From contig WHUX01000025.1 in NCBI GenBank assembly GCA_015179025.1, forward strand, positions 372,001-436,000: DNA of 64,000 bases, read 5' to 3'. A program made the translations under genes and the position numbers. Of this stretch, positions 48,226-59,695 are shown one piece after another; positions within the stretch are counted from its first letter, which is position 1, and every line of letters starts with the position of its first letter. Under the pieces are notes generated by a model. The model was given only the letters and a program-made list of their open reading frames with translations, made no database searches and had not been told where the DNA came from. Source of the DNA: Terfezia claveryi (taxonomy: Eukaryota; Ascomycota; Pezizomycetes; Pezizales; Pezizaceae).

Positions 48226-49436
48226 TGCGGTTTCCCACCCCCCCCCCAACCTCTCCCTAATAACTTGTTACACCATATATGGGACTTCTATTAGCCAATA
48301 TAATGTGTCAAAAACTATACAAGGACGTTTCCTGTTGCTATTTCAAATTGATGTTAACAAATTTCTGAACTAATTATATATTTAATTGATTCTTCTCAAG
48401 ATAACGCGCGATGTCGACGTAAGCAAACGAACGGTAGGCAGTTGATCCGGACGAGCATTTCGATAAGTAAACCGATTTTGTCTAGTGGAGTATAATAATC
48501 CGACATTTTTATATTATTTTTTTGGAGCAAAGAACTAGAGGTAAGGAGTCAAAACGGGAAGCTTAAAAAATTCAGACAATAACCAATATTCACACTCTCA
48601 CCTAGAAGGGGAGGGGTACATGGTTACTGTAGGCAGTCTTGTTTGAAACAGTCGTTGATTACCGTATATACTGTACAAGAGTTATTTGATCAATAGTCAG
48701 AAATAAAGGTGCAGGTGCAGAATGCTATTATACTGAACTTATTACCATGAGTCCAATTCTTTACTACTTGTTTGTTTTTCCTAAATTCAGGCGTAATGAA
48801 TGGTTTGAATAATTGCCCAATTGCTGAATTCCTATAGAAACGTATTTATGGTTCAACTCTTGCAGACAGCCAAATTAGACTAGCTATTTACTAAGGCAGG
48901 TTGGGAGCACAGCGTGTATGCTCATGTTACATGTTCAAGTTTGCAATCTACTCTAAAAATCTTATGTTATTATTTTGCTCTCAAGTCTGTATCCTCGCCA
49001 TGAACCATACCGTTTTCAATTCTATTACAGCAGTTTTGCTTTTTACCTTGTTAGCCTTGGGGTCCTCAGTCTTCTTAGAAAAGCCCTGTAACTGCGGTGG
49101 TGAATGCAGGGGGTATGTGATTGTTGGAGCCGGAACTACAATATAGGTATCTATGTAAACCTCTCTCTTAACTATGGTACTTGTAAATCCAGCTCAATTG
49201 GTTTACTCCGTTACCACTCCTGCTTCAGGCAACAATATCTTACAAGCTTCTAAGGTCACCTATCAATTCAGAAAAATAAATAAGAAACCTCAATGGTATA
49301 CTAGTCTCAACTATCTTCGTCTTTCGCCGAAATGCAAGGTGTCTAGAAGTCATAGGATCATTCACCCCTCCTTTTGATTCTAAATCCCAACCACTATCCC
49401 TTGACATGCCTATCCAGCCAGACCTCATCACCCCCC
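48226..49436. other. Intergenic, AT-rich; one weak secreted ORF
   Basis: This is mostly AT-rich DNA with no clear gene. The only frame with a recognisable property is the signal-peptide-like ORF at 49000-49146, listed separately. Confidence 0.5.
49000..49146 (+). CDS. Putative small secreted peptide
   Basis: This is a 48-codon frame: a hydrophobic leader (ITAVLLFTLLALGSSVFL) followed by a short Cys-containing part, KPCNCGGECRG. The leader looks like a signal peptide. There is no homology I can name, and the frame may be the first exon of something longer, because the stop lies at a TAG followed by GTATCT. Confidence 0.25.
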   Translation: MNHTVFNSITAVLLFTLLALGSSVFLEKPCNCGGECRGYVIVGAGTTI

Positions 49437-50464
49437 TTAGTTCTTCTCCCTACCCCATCCCAATAACCATCCCAACCTCTCCTTTGCCTCCTTACCCCCA
49501 GGGAACCCCTCCTTAGTACAAACACTCCACCTCGTCGCACCACTCAAATGGTTCGCGGCCACCAACTCTGCATGCTCCTCCTTCACCAACTCCTCCAACA
49601 CAGCAGAAACAAGTGCATTCGCAGTCTCAGAATTAGCTTTCATATTACCCATGACAGTCTCCACTGTTACAGGCTCCTCGTCAGCCTTCCAGCAGTCGTA
49701 GTCGGTAGACATGCAGATCATGATATATGCGAGTTCAGCTTCGCGGGCGAGTTTGGATTCGGGGATGCATGACATGTTGATTACTGCTGCGGTCGGGATA
49801 GAGGAGCGGTAGATGTGGGATTCGGCACGGGTGGAGAATTGGGGTCCCTCTATCAAAAATTAGTTCAAATAATCTGTACTATAATGATATAATAATAAAA
49901 GAATTTAATAAATTACCCACCCATACAAATCAGAGTTCCACCCATGTGCAATGTACCACCCCTCTCTCCCAACACCTTCTCACCAACCTCAGCAACGACC
50001 TGACTCAGTCGATGATCAAACGGTTCAGCAAACCCAACATGGCCCACAACCCCTCCCCCAAAATAAGTCCACGGCCTCACTCCCTTCGTCCTGTCAAAGA
50101 CCTGATCCGGAACAACGAAATCCCTCGGCTTAATCTCCTCCCTCAGACTTCCTACTGCAGAGAAGGCAATCACGCTTCGAACACCGATCGATCGTAGAGC
50201 AGCGATGTTAGCTTGATTTGGGATTTCGCTGGGGAGAAATTGGTGGTAGGCACCATGACGAGCAAGGAAGGCGATTGGGTGTGTGGTGTGTGGTGTGTGC
50301 AGGATAGTGATGGGAGAGGAGGGGCTGCCCCAGGGGGTAGTTGGGCTGAGGACAGCGACGGGGGTGAAGCCACTGTGAGTGAGGGAGGTGATTCCAGTGC
50401 CGCCGATGATGGCGAGGCGGACGGGGTGGGGGTAGGTGGAGGGGAGGTCGGTAATGTCAGACAT
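49437..50464 (-). CDS. MEU1: S-methyl-5'-thioadenosine phosphorylase
   Basis: The enzyme splits methylthioadenosine into adenine and methylthioribose-1-phosphate in the methionine salvage pathway. Exons 50464-49921 and 49849-49437 give 318 aa. The start is ATG 50464 (MSDITDLPS); the frame runs further upstream but only with a non-ATG codon. Motifs are LAIIGGTGI, FLARHGAYHQFLPSEIPNQA, FSAVGSLREEIKPRDFVVPD, HMGGTLICMEGPQFSTRAES across the splice junction, VINMSCIPESKLAREAELAY and MSTDYDCWK. Length and motif order match trimeric MTAPs. Three copies of TGAACTG lie just before the start. Confidence 0.95.
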
Positions 50465-53033
50465 AGTCACCTGTGAACTGTGAACTGTGAACGAAGGAAC
50501 TGGATAAAAAATGGGTATCACGGGTATACTTGAAGAGATCAGAATGGGAATGTATTTGAATTCGAATTGCGCGAGGTGGGGGTTTCTAATTCCCGAACTT
50601 CCAGACTTTTTAGAACTGGAAGTTTACTTGAGCTGTCGGGTTCGGGTGTGGGGGGAACTATTGCCATGCAGTGCAACCATACTGCATATATTTACTGTAA
50701 CTATGACTCCACACAATTCCAAGGGATACATGCATGTATGTACAGTACTCAGTGCTGATCGTACACATATCAGGGGGGGAATAATTTTTTGAAGATAGGT
50801 CTCCCAGCCCCAAAACATAAGAGTAGTCATTTTGGGATAGAGTTGTGGTAATTAATATTGTTGATGCAATATATAGCACAGTGCGATCTTTATTTGCAAT
50901 AACTCTTATGCATAGTCATAACAGTGAGGAGTGGGATGATTGTATATTGCAATGCAGATTGATAGTGTGTGAATTATATAACATTTTTTTGGTAATTATT
51001 AATGAGCAGAAAAGTTTCTCTTTACATATACTACCAGGAAGGTGGGGGGGGAATACTTTCAATCTATATGGTCTATATGGAGCAGAAAGGCAATGGCCAG
51101 TTTCTCTTGTTCTGCTGGACCTCACTCGGTCCCAGCTCGTACAGGCCTGGTCTGCATTTGGCTTACCTCAGCTTAGCTCAGCTGATCCTCAGCCTTTGCT
51201 CTTACCAACTTCATACTGTTAGTATTTACTACACTTATTGTTTTTCTATATATTACATTTCAACACACTTGGGGAGGAGGGGGAAGGAGGGGGAGAGTAT
51301 ATATGTAGCTTATGTAGATATGGCTAGTGAATTGGAAAAAAATCTAGAATCACACATTTAAAATTTTGCCCTACATGGAACGAAGCACGTTGCTGGAGCG
51401 GTTTAGTTGAGTTGAGGACGGGAGGAGGAGAAATTTGATAAGGGTGTGTAAGGAAGGGCCATAGTTTCAACAATTATATCTCATGGTCTATGAGAAGTCT
51501 AAAATTTTATGTGCTTATGGGGGAGATGGTTGAAATAACTTAAAGAAAACTTGGCTGAGTTGAGGGTAATGCAACTCACATAGATTTGGGGGAGGGGTTC
51601 TATTGATTGCTCTTAACATTTTGATTTTTTTCTAAGATAGCTTACGTGTCTACAACCCTCGATTGTCTGGTCGGTTTTTTTTATGGATGACTAGTGACCG
51701 ACCGGCATGGAAAACTTTATCATCCAAAGTATTCGAACCATGTCCCCTAAAAAAAAAAAAATTTCAAAAAATAACAGTATAGAGTACTGACTTTTAAAAA
51801 GGAATAGTAGTTAGATGAAGTACCAGAGACAAGATTATATATATTTGGCTGTATTTTACTGAAGTAGGGAGGAGGGAAGCAGGAGGAGTAGAAGGCCACC
51901 ATTCTTGAATTACCTGCAGGGGGCCAGTCTGTGCGGTCGGTCTTGTGCTCAGGGTAAAACCTCTGCCGGTTTCGGGCGTTCAAAGACAATGGTAACAACA
52001 GTACTAGGTGCTATTAGACCTTACTTCCTAAAAACCCTGGCACAGGCTGTGTCTTTATTATGTTGGGTTTTGAAAAGGTGTTTTTGTTTATTTTTTTATT
52101 TGTATTTATATTCGTTCTGGGCCGCTCGCGGGCATCGGCCACCCGCAGGCACTATGCTCCTCGCGGGCAATTTGGTACGTAAACCTGATGTGAGATTGGT
52201 ATTCTAATTATATATGCCCGGTCTATCTGATGTGAGATAATAGACCCGACATAAGATATTGATCTGTGCTGAGCACCCTATTCATAGTTTAGAAGCCTAG
52301 CTGAGATCCGGTATTGTGGGATTTATATACGGCATTTGACTTTTTTGGTAAGAAAATGGATATACATAATTCCATTACCACAATTCAACATAAATCAATA
52401 AGACCTCAGTGAGATTCATGGTTCCTTGAGAGACTTGAGAGAGGTAAACTGGGGTAGCTTGGGAAAGGGGGGGGGGGGGGGGGTTTGATGAGGGTAATGT
52501 GTGACTGTGACTGGCCGTTCGCAGTGCAATTTCAGCAATTTTTTGACTCGGGAAAGAATCATAGAACTGTGCTTAGACAGGGTACCTCTACATAGATGAT
52601 TACGTAGCCTTCTTCAACCAGAAGAATGTATATCAACTATCATCATCACCCAAGATGTCACAATGTGCCATCAATCCAATGAACCACAAAGATTGCTTGG
52701 AACTTTCACTCTATTCCACTCTCCACCTTGGGTACGCCCCCACAGCATATTCCCTGAAAAATCACAGCATCACAAAACATGATCAAACATAGAAAAAAAA
52801 AAGAAGTAGATACAAAAGAACCAGCAAACTGTCTGATAGTTGATTGAGCCCCTCGTAAAAAATCGCAAAACCCCGCTTTTCATGTGCACACAAGCACTTA
52901 CAGACAAACAGAAAGGTGATGAAAAAAAAAAAACCTTACAGCTAGGGGATTCAATCAAAGTAAAAGAATGAAGCATCTTCTAAGCCCATTAACCAACAAC
53001 AAGCAAAAGAAAAAAAGGAAACAAAAGTAAAAA
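50465..53033. other. MEU1-SMC3 intergenic region, no gene supported
   Basis: This is 2.6 kb containing the (TGAACTG)3 repeat (about 50473-50493), several A/T runs (51,751-51,763 and others) and G17 at 52467-52483. Frames are short and lack family features. Confidence 0.5.
52467..52483 (+). repeat. G17 homopolymer
   Basis: Seventeen consecutive G. It is a counterpart to C17 at 21308-21324. Confidence 0.9.
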
Positions 53034-56000
53034 CTACTTGCCCGCCTCCTCCTGGACAAACTTCAACGCCTCAGTCTTCGTTGCACAAGCAATAGTGGAT
53101 GACTTGTGCTTATACAACACACTGTAATGCTTATCTGCAACCTGGATTAACTCCGGACGGAAAGTCGTCACTACAAAACAGTTCGCCGTTAGATCCTTTT
53201 TCAAATACGAGGCGATGTGAGGGAGCGAACATACCAATAAACTGACCATTCTCTTGCGACAACTCTTTGATCATCTGCGCTGTACTTTGTCGATACTACA
53301 CCCCATTTAATATTAGTAAAACCACATCACATATATATATATATATATATATATATTGAAGGGGGGGAACTTACTTGCGCATCCAAATTGGCATCAATCT
53401 CATCAAACAAATAAAACGGCGCCGGATCACACCTCTGAATCGCAAAAATAAGTGCGAGGGCACATAAACTCTTCTGCCCACCACTCAACTGACTCAGCTT
53501 CTGCTGCTCGTCATGTTGAGAATTAAATGACACTGTGATTCCCACGCCTGTGTAATTCTCCACACTCTTCCCTCGGTTGGCACCATCATGGTCGTCTTCA
53601 TCTTCACTCGCCTCTGCGGCGGCGTCGTGGCGTTGATCAACTTTCCGTTGAATCACCAACCGGCCTTTTCCCGCGGGCACGAGCTTTGTGAAAATCTCAG
53701 CAAAGTACTTTGAGACTTGCTTGAATGTGCGCTCGATAGCCTCGTCTTTGCGTTGATCTAGGTGTTGAATCAGCTCCACAATACTATCTTGACTCGAGTC
53801 TAGCTCCTTCCTCCTAGTTATTAAGGTATCCCGCTGCTTTGTGAATGAGTTGTACTGTTCCACAGCCTTCTTATTCACGTGGCTATATTTCTTCAGAGCT
53901 TCATTAATCTTGTGTAATCTTCTCACGACTGCATTTGAGTCGAGGTTCTCGTATTTCTCAAATGCCTCCTCTGGGAGTACGCCTAGGTCGCGTATATTTT
54001 TGCTAACTTCGCGAGCTTTAGTATCTAAAATAGATTTCTTGCTAATGTCCTTATCGATACGCTTCTGTTGGCGTTCAAGGATTTTCTGCGCTTCGTCCTG
54101 GAGAGCGAGGAGTTTGGATTTCTGGCCTTCAAGTGAGTGTAGTTCTTTGTTTCCTCGCTCAAGTTCCTCTTCGATCTTACCCAAACGTTTCTCAAGCTCG
54201 GCAATGGACGTGGATATTCGTTGAAGCTCGAATCTAGCAGATCCCAAATCACCCTTTTTGCCAGATCCCTCAAGTGAATCAGACTCTCGCGCGCGAAGCT
54301 CATCGAGTTTCATTTGTAGATTCTCTCGGACTTCGAGTTCAAGAATAAATTTCCGCTGTTCGAGCTCGATGCGTTTTGTAGATACTACCGAGAGGGATTT
54401 CCGTAGGGTTTGGAGAGTGCCAGCAAGTTCCTCCAATAGGGCTTCCTCCTCGCGAGTCAAGTTCTTCTTAAACTCGCTATTAAGCTCGGATTGGTAGCTA
54501 TTAAGCTGCTCCTGCAAGGCTTTTAGGGCAGAATCGACATTCTCCAACGACTCTTGCTTCGACCTCAGAGTTTCCGTGACGCGGGAGACCATCGCGGTTT
54601 TATTCTGCAACTGTGTTCGCATTGGGATGTAGCTAGCTTCAAGATGTGCTTTCTTACTTTCTAGCTTCTGAAGATCTGAAACTGCACGAGTGATTTCTTG
54701 ATCCTTTGCTTCAATCACAGTCTTAACTTTATCAAGCTCTGCCCTCTGCTGGTCAAACACCTCCCTCCACTTCTTCGCGCTCGCGACAGCTTCAAGCCTC
54801 GATCGGCGGGGATCATAATATCCACCGGTCAACGCACCACGTTTATCACCTCTGTCCCCCTCGTGCGTAATAGCATTCAAGCCGTACGATCTCGCAAATT
54901 GTGCTGCGATATTAAGGTCCTGGCAGAGAATAGTTTTGCCAAAAACCTGCTCAAACGCCTTTGCGTAAGCGGGATCATATCTGATCGTCTTCAACAATGG
55001 ATAGCCCTTTGTGTCCTCTGGGAACTTCCCCAGCCGTGGGGTTAGTCTGTTCAGGGGCATGAATGTAATTCTTCCTGCTTTCTCACGCTGAAGCATTTCT
55101 AGGACCCTTGTGGCCGTCGTGTCGGTGTCAACGACAAGATGGAATAGGGACGCGCCGGCGGTGACCTCTACTGCAGTACGGTAATTTTCGGAGACTTCCA
55201 TGAGCTCAGCTAGAGTCCCATATACTCCCGGTAGGTGGTGTCGTTCTGTATATCTCCGCACAGCAGCGAGTCCACGGGATGTAGCATGGTCCATTGCATG
55301 AGAGAGAGTCTTTTCCGAGCGCTCCCGCTCAGCACGTGAGGAATCTAGGAGGGATGATAGTCTCGAATCTTCACGCCAAAGGTCCTTCCGCTCATCATAG
55401 AGCTTATTCCGAAGCTCTTTCGCTTTTGAGATCTCCTCCAGCATCTCATCCTGCGCCCCACTACGTCCATCAAGTTTCACTCTAAGCTCAGAAATATCTG
55501 CTTCTGTTTGGGCAAGTTCTTTGGTGGTTTCCTGGATGTCCTTTTCTAGATCTGCACGGACGGATTTGCGCTTTGTCACCGTGGAGGTTATTTCCTTAAT
55601 TTCCTTTTGCAGCCAGTCGTCTCGCTCTTTCTTGGAGCGGAATTGCGTGTTGCGGCCTTGTTTTGCGTAGAGACGTTGGCGGGTGGCTTCGGCTTCGTCG
55701 AGTTGCTGACGTATTCTAAGTTCTTCTTCCTTTCTGGCGCTGTAGGAGGGGGTTATCTCCTCTAACTCTTCTTGCTTCTCTTGGATTTGCTGGGTCAGAC
55801 TCTCAAGTTCCCGTTTATATCGCTTCCGGGCGTCCTTGAGATGTGCCTGATCCGCTTCTAGGGTCTTTAAATCCAACTCGACCTGTGCTCTCTCCCTCAC
55901 ATGCTCCTTCCTCTCATCCTCCAACTGTCGCTTATCCACCTTGGCTAGGTTTAATTTCTGTTTTGTTGAAGTTATATTATCCTCTAACGCCCTTATTTCC

Positions 56001-56882
56001 TTCTCTCGCTCTTGAAACTTCTCCATGATAAGCTCACTTTCCACCGCACCGTTATTTTTCGACATTACAATCTGGTCTAGGGCGTAATTGATCTCATCCT
56101 GCTCCCGCTGGTATATCGTATATTCCAGACACCTCCTCTCCCTATCCTTCTCCTGGAACCCGCGTAGTTCCTCTTTCTCCTCCTCTAGCTCCTGCAGCCG
56201 CTCCTCAATGTACTTTAACAATTCGTCGATCTTGTCCCGCTTACTCTCCGTCTCCTCCATGATCCTCAAACTCTCTGCCCTCCTCTGCTCGTAGACCTGC
56301 GTACCTGCCACCTCCTTCAGCAAGGTCAATCTCCTCGAATCCGGCATATTCGTCAACTCCGTAACTCTTCCCTGGGGGACGATATAGTAAGGATTACTCT
56401 TACTAAACCCTGCGCTCTCCAATAAATTCATGACATCGCTTTTCGGCGCATTTTTCCGGTCGAGAGAGTACTCGTCCTTCTTTCGGCCAATTGTCCGTCG
56501 AATCACAACCTCCTTGTTTCCAGTCGGGAATCGCTCGTCGGAATTGTCAAACACAATCTCGACGTAGGCGGACAAGACGGCGGACCCGGAGCCCTCATGG
56601 AGTAGACCTTGCCGCTCTTCATCGGCCATTTTGGTGTAGGCATCGCTCAGAACGAAGCGGATGGCGGCGAAGAAGTTGGATTTGCCATGGCCGTTCCACC
56701 CGACGATGACATTGTGTTTTGGAGAGAAGGGTTCAATGACGGTTTGGTCTTTGTAGCTGTGAGGGGTAGGGTTGTGGGGGTGAGTATTATCTTCACCTTC
56801 TTGGAGGGTGTGTGCGAAGGGTGATGGAGGGGAAAGATAGGTACCTCTTGAATCCCTGGATGATGATCTGTTTGATATACAT
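53034..56882 (-). CDS. SMC3: SMC3 cohesin ATPase
   Basis: Smc3 pairs with Smc1 and the kleisin Scc1 to hold sister chromatids. Exons 56882-56845, 56756-53375, 53295-53235 and 53170-53034 give 1205 aa. The N-terminus is MYIKQIIIQGFKSYKDQTVI. The P-loop at residues 32-39 reads GWNGHGKS, where fungal and animal Smc3 normally have GRNGSGKS. KKDEY near residue 112 keeps the lysine pair acetylated by Eco1. Long coiled coils flank a hinge at roughly 520-680 (HHLPGVYGTLAEL, TAVEVTAGASLFHLVVD). The C-terminal head has LSGGQKSLCALALIFAIQRC and FYLFDEIDANLDAQ, so signature and Walker B are intact. An intron after LDAQ contains a (TA)13 microsatellite (53331-53356). SMC3 is divergent from RIO1. Confidence 0.96.
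53331..53356. repeat. (AT)13 microsatellite in SMC3 intron
   Basis: Thirteen AT units lie inside the intron that follows the LDAQ codons of SMC3, a few bases from a G7 run. It is likely polymorphic. Confidence 0.9.
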
Positions 56883-57381
56883 CTTTGCACTTGAACCACA
56901 AGGCTCAGCTTATTTAACCTGCTTGTTCTCTGTAGGTGTGAATGCGAGGAGGGGTGGAGGGGTGTGTGTGTGGAGTTCTGAGGCAGGACAACGCGTCAAC
57001 TTTGTTCTGATTTTGCGAGACGACGCGACGAATACGGACAATCGATTGTTTGCGGGGGGCGTCATAACTACGGGCGATTAGGTAAGATGCACTGCCGGCA
57101 TCGCCACAGCGCGAATGTGGCGCAGCACCCATGCCGCTGACAATTTCCTGCCCCACCAACAATCCCCGCAGTCCGGAGTATTGCGATACTACATACGATA
57201 CGGGGTAATCACGATACAGGGCAATACTTGCAGTACGGGAAAATACTACATACGATACGGGGTAATATACCACGATACAGGCAATACTTGCAGTAGGTAC
57301 GGGGAAATACTACCAATACTACCGGGCCCACAGCAAAAACACCAAAGCTACAAGCAATCGTATAGAACACAACCCACAGCA
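56883..57381. promoter_or_regulatory. SMC3/RIO1 bidirectional promoter
   Basis: The 499-bp spacer between divergent start codons includes a tandem repeat (57186-57305) next to RIO1. CGCG/GACGCG words at 56,990 and 57,022 (CAACGCGTCAA, GACGACGCGACG) resemble MluI-box cores used by G1/S regulators. That would fit a cohesin gene but is only suggestive. Confidence 0.4.
57186..57305 (+). repeat. Two-copy tandem repeat of about 60 bp
   Basis: ATACTACATACGATACGGGG, then a short spacer, CACGATACAGG and CAATACTTGCAGTA occur twice (57186-57242 and 57243-57305), with small indels. A third partial start follows at about 57307. It lies in the 5' region of RIO1 and stays open in the RIO1 frame. Confidence 0.85.
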
Positions 57382-59289
57382 ATGGCTGCCCCCAAAGCCA
57401 TCCCCGTCTACACCGCCGGCGCCCAACCACAATACGAATACGACCCGAACAGCGGGTACATCGTGCCCGGTCAGTTCGATGATGCCCCTCCCCTTCAGGG
57501 CGAGCATGCCGTACCCATATCCTCCGCCGCCTCACCACCACGGCCACCAACCACCACCCACCACGACCCCGGCCACGACGGATGCCATGGCGACGAATTT
57601 GACTACGGCGACTCGGACTCTGATCTCTTCGAAGACGAAATGGACGACCCCGACTGGGCCTCTGCCACCGGAAACCTGACCAAAACCTACAACCGCCAAC
57701 GGCAACTTCTCGCCTCCACCGCCGCTCCCGCTCCCAATCTCTCCTCCAGCGCCCCACTCGCCCCCCGCACAAACCCGAAGCCCAAAGCCAACACCTCCGC
57801 CCGTGTCGATGACCAAATTCATTCCCTCTCCAAATTCGCCTCCCGGATTAAACTCGACACCCTCCACTCCGGCCTCTCCTCCAAATCATCCTCCTCAAAC
57901 GATAAATCCGACCGCGCCACCTCCGAACAAGTCCTCGACCCTCGAACGCGGATGATCCTCCTCCAACTCATTAACCGCTCCATCCTGCACTCTCTCAACG
58001 GCGTCCTCTCTACAGGAAAAGAAGCAAATGTCTACCACGCCCTCTCCGACCCCTCGCCATCCACCATAACCACCACCTCCCCCCAGCCCCTCCACCGCGC
58101 AGTCAAAGTCTACAAAACCGCTATCCTAATCTTCAAAGATCGCGACCGCTACGTCACAGGCGAGCACCGCTTCCGGCACGGCTACAACAAGTCCAACCCC
58201 CGCAGCATGGTAAAGATCTGGGCCGAAAAAGAGATGCGAAATCTCAAACGCCTTTGGGCCGCGGGCATCCCTTGCCCTGAGCCAATCTGCCTCCGCCTCC
58301 ACGTTTTAGTAATGGGATTTATTGGGGACAAACGTGGCTGGCCTGCGCCTCGACTGAAAGATGCTGGGATTGAGGATCCGGAGGTATTTGAAGGGCTGTA
58401 CACGGACTTACTTTCGTACATGAGGATAATGTACCACGTCTGCCGGCTTGTCCACGCTGATTTATCAGAGTATAACCTCCTATACCATAAATCCAAGCTA
58501 TACATCATTGACGTCTCCCAGTCCGTCGAGCACGACCACCCCCGCTCCTCGGAATTCCTCAGAATGGACATTAAAAACGTCACAGATTACTTCAAAAAAC
58601 AAGGTGTGGACGTATTCTCCGAGCGGACCGTATTCGAGTTCATCACCTCCCCCACCCACGGCACCACAGAATCGGAAATTAAATCTGTATTAGTGAAGAT
58701 GGAAAGAGACGGCACGAAGGTACCGGGAGTGGAAGGCGCCGCGGAGAAAGAGGTCCAGGAAAATGTATTTAGACAAGTATACATTCCCCGCACCCTAGAG
58801 GAGGTCTACGATATTGAGCGGGACGCAGCAAAAGTAGGTAGGGGCGAGGGCCAGGGTCTCATCTACAAGGATTTATTAGCTGTGAATAATAATGAAGGGG
58901 AGGATGGTGGTGGTGGCGTAAAGCTACCTCCTGGCTCGGAGGAGGAGGGAGAGGAGGAGGAAGAGGAAGGGGCTTGGGAGGCGGAGGAGGAAGGAGGTGA
59001 GGAAGAGGAGGAGGAAGACGAACTCGACGAAAACGGGAACCTGATATTCAAAGAAAAGAAACCGAGGGGCAAGAAACATGAGGATAAGGAAACTAAGAAG
59101 GTAATGTTTACCTTTTCCTAGACGTCTTATTACCCTTAATCCCGATGAGGGGACTATTCAACTAATCGATGTGGGTTCTGTATACAGGCGCATAAACAAA
59201 AAGTCAAGGAAGAAAAACGCGAAGCAAGGAAACAAAAAATGCCGAAGCATGTCAAGAAGAAACTTGTTAGTTCTTCTTCGAAGAAATAA
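57382..59289 (+). CDS. RIO1: RIO1 atypical protein kinase/ATPase
   Basis: Rio1 acts in the last steps of 40S ribosome maturation. Exons 57382-59100 and 59188-59289 give 606 aa. ATG 57382 (MAAPKAIPVYTAG) was preferred over an in-frame ATG at 57115, because the extra 89 codons come from the tandem-repeat promoter DNA. Kinase landmarks are STGKEANVYHA (about 211), AVKVYKTAILIFKDRDRY (about 240), GYNKSNPRSMVKIWAEKEMR, LVHADLSEYNLLYH with the catalytic Asp (about 360), and LYIIDVSQSVEHDHPRSSEF with the metal-binding Asp. LVMGFIG and DVFSERTVFEFIT follow the Rio1 rather than the Rio2 pattern. An acidic Glu/Gly-rich segment (about 515-560) precedes a lysine-rich tail (KHVKKKLVSSSSKK), as in other fungal Rio1. 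Confidence 0.94.
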
Positions 59290-59695
59290 TTTTTTTGTGA
59301 TTGTATTATATATCTGTGTTTGAGACTCGGCAAAAGCTTGGAGTTTTTATTTCTTTTGGTTTTTTTATTTGCAGGTTTGCTTTTGCGGGGGGCGATAAAC
59401 TCGAGATTATATTATACCACACGAATTTACCTTAGGTATATAAGGGGTATTGCCCTTTCTCTTTCTTCCCGCATACAGTGTTTTGTTTTCTTGGGTTGAA
59501 ATCCACCTGTGTACTCTAGAAGCTTGCACAAGTTGTAAATTACTTGTGGAGATTGGAGATGCATCGGACATTATTGCACTAGGACATTAGGCAAATATAC
59601 ACAAAAAGAAAGATAACGCCAGCAGAACCCCTCCCCTTCAAATAGCCAATATTAAGAGATCTACCCCTCCCCTTCCTCCCTCTCCAATACAAACC
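59290..59695. other. RIO1 3' region, convergent with next gene
   Basis: About 400 bp of AT-rich DNA between two convergent stop codons. Nothing else was recognised. Confidence 0.55.

Noticed and set aside
54698..56824. Plus-strand frames opposite SMC3
   Set aside because: They are Ser/Arg-rich complements of coiled-coil codons and do not carry an independent gene.
57209..58095. Antisense frames opposite RIO1
   Set aside because: They are Gly/Arg-rich shadows of a GC-biased coding exon, without splice or family support.
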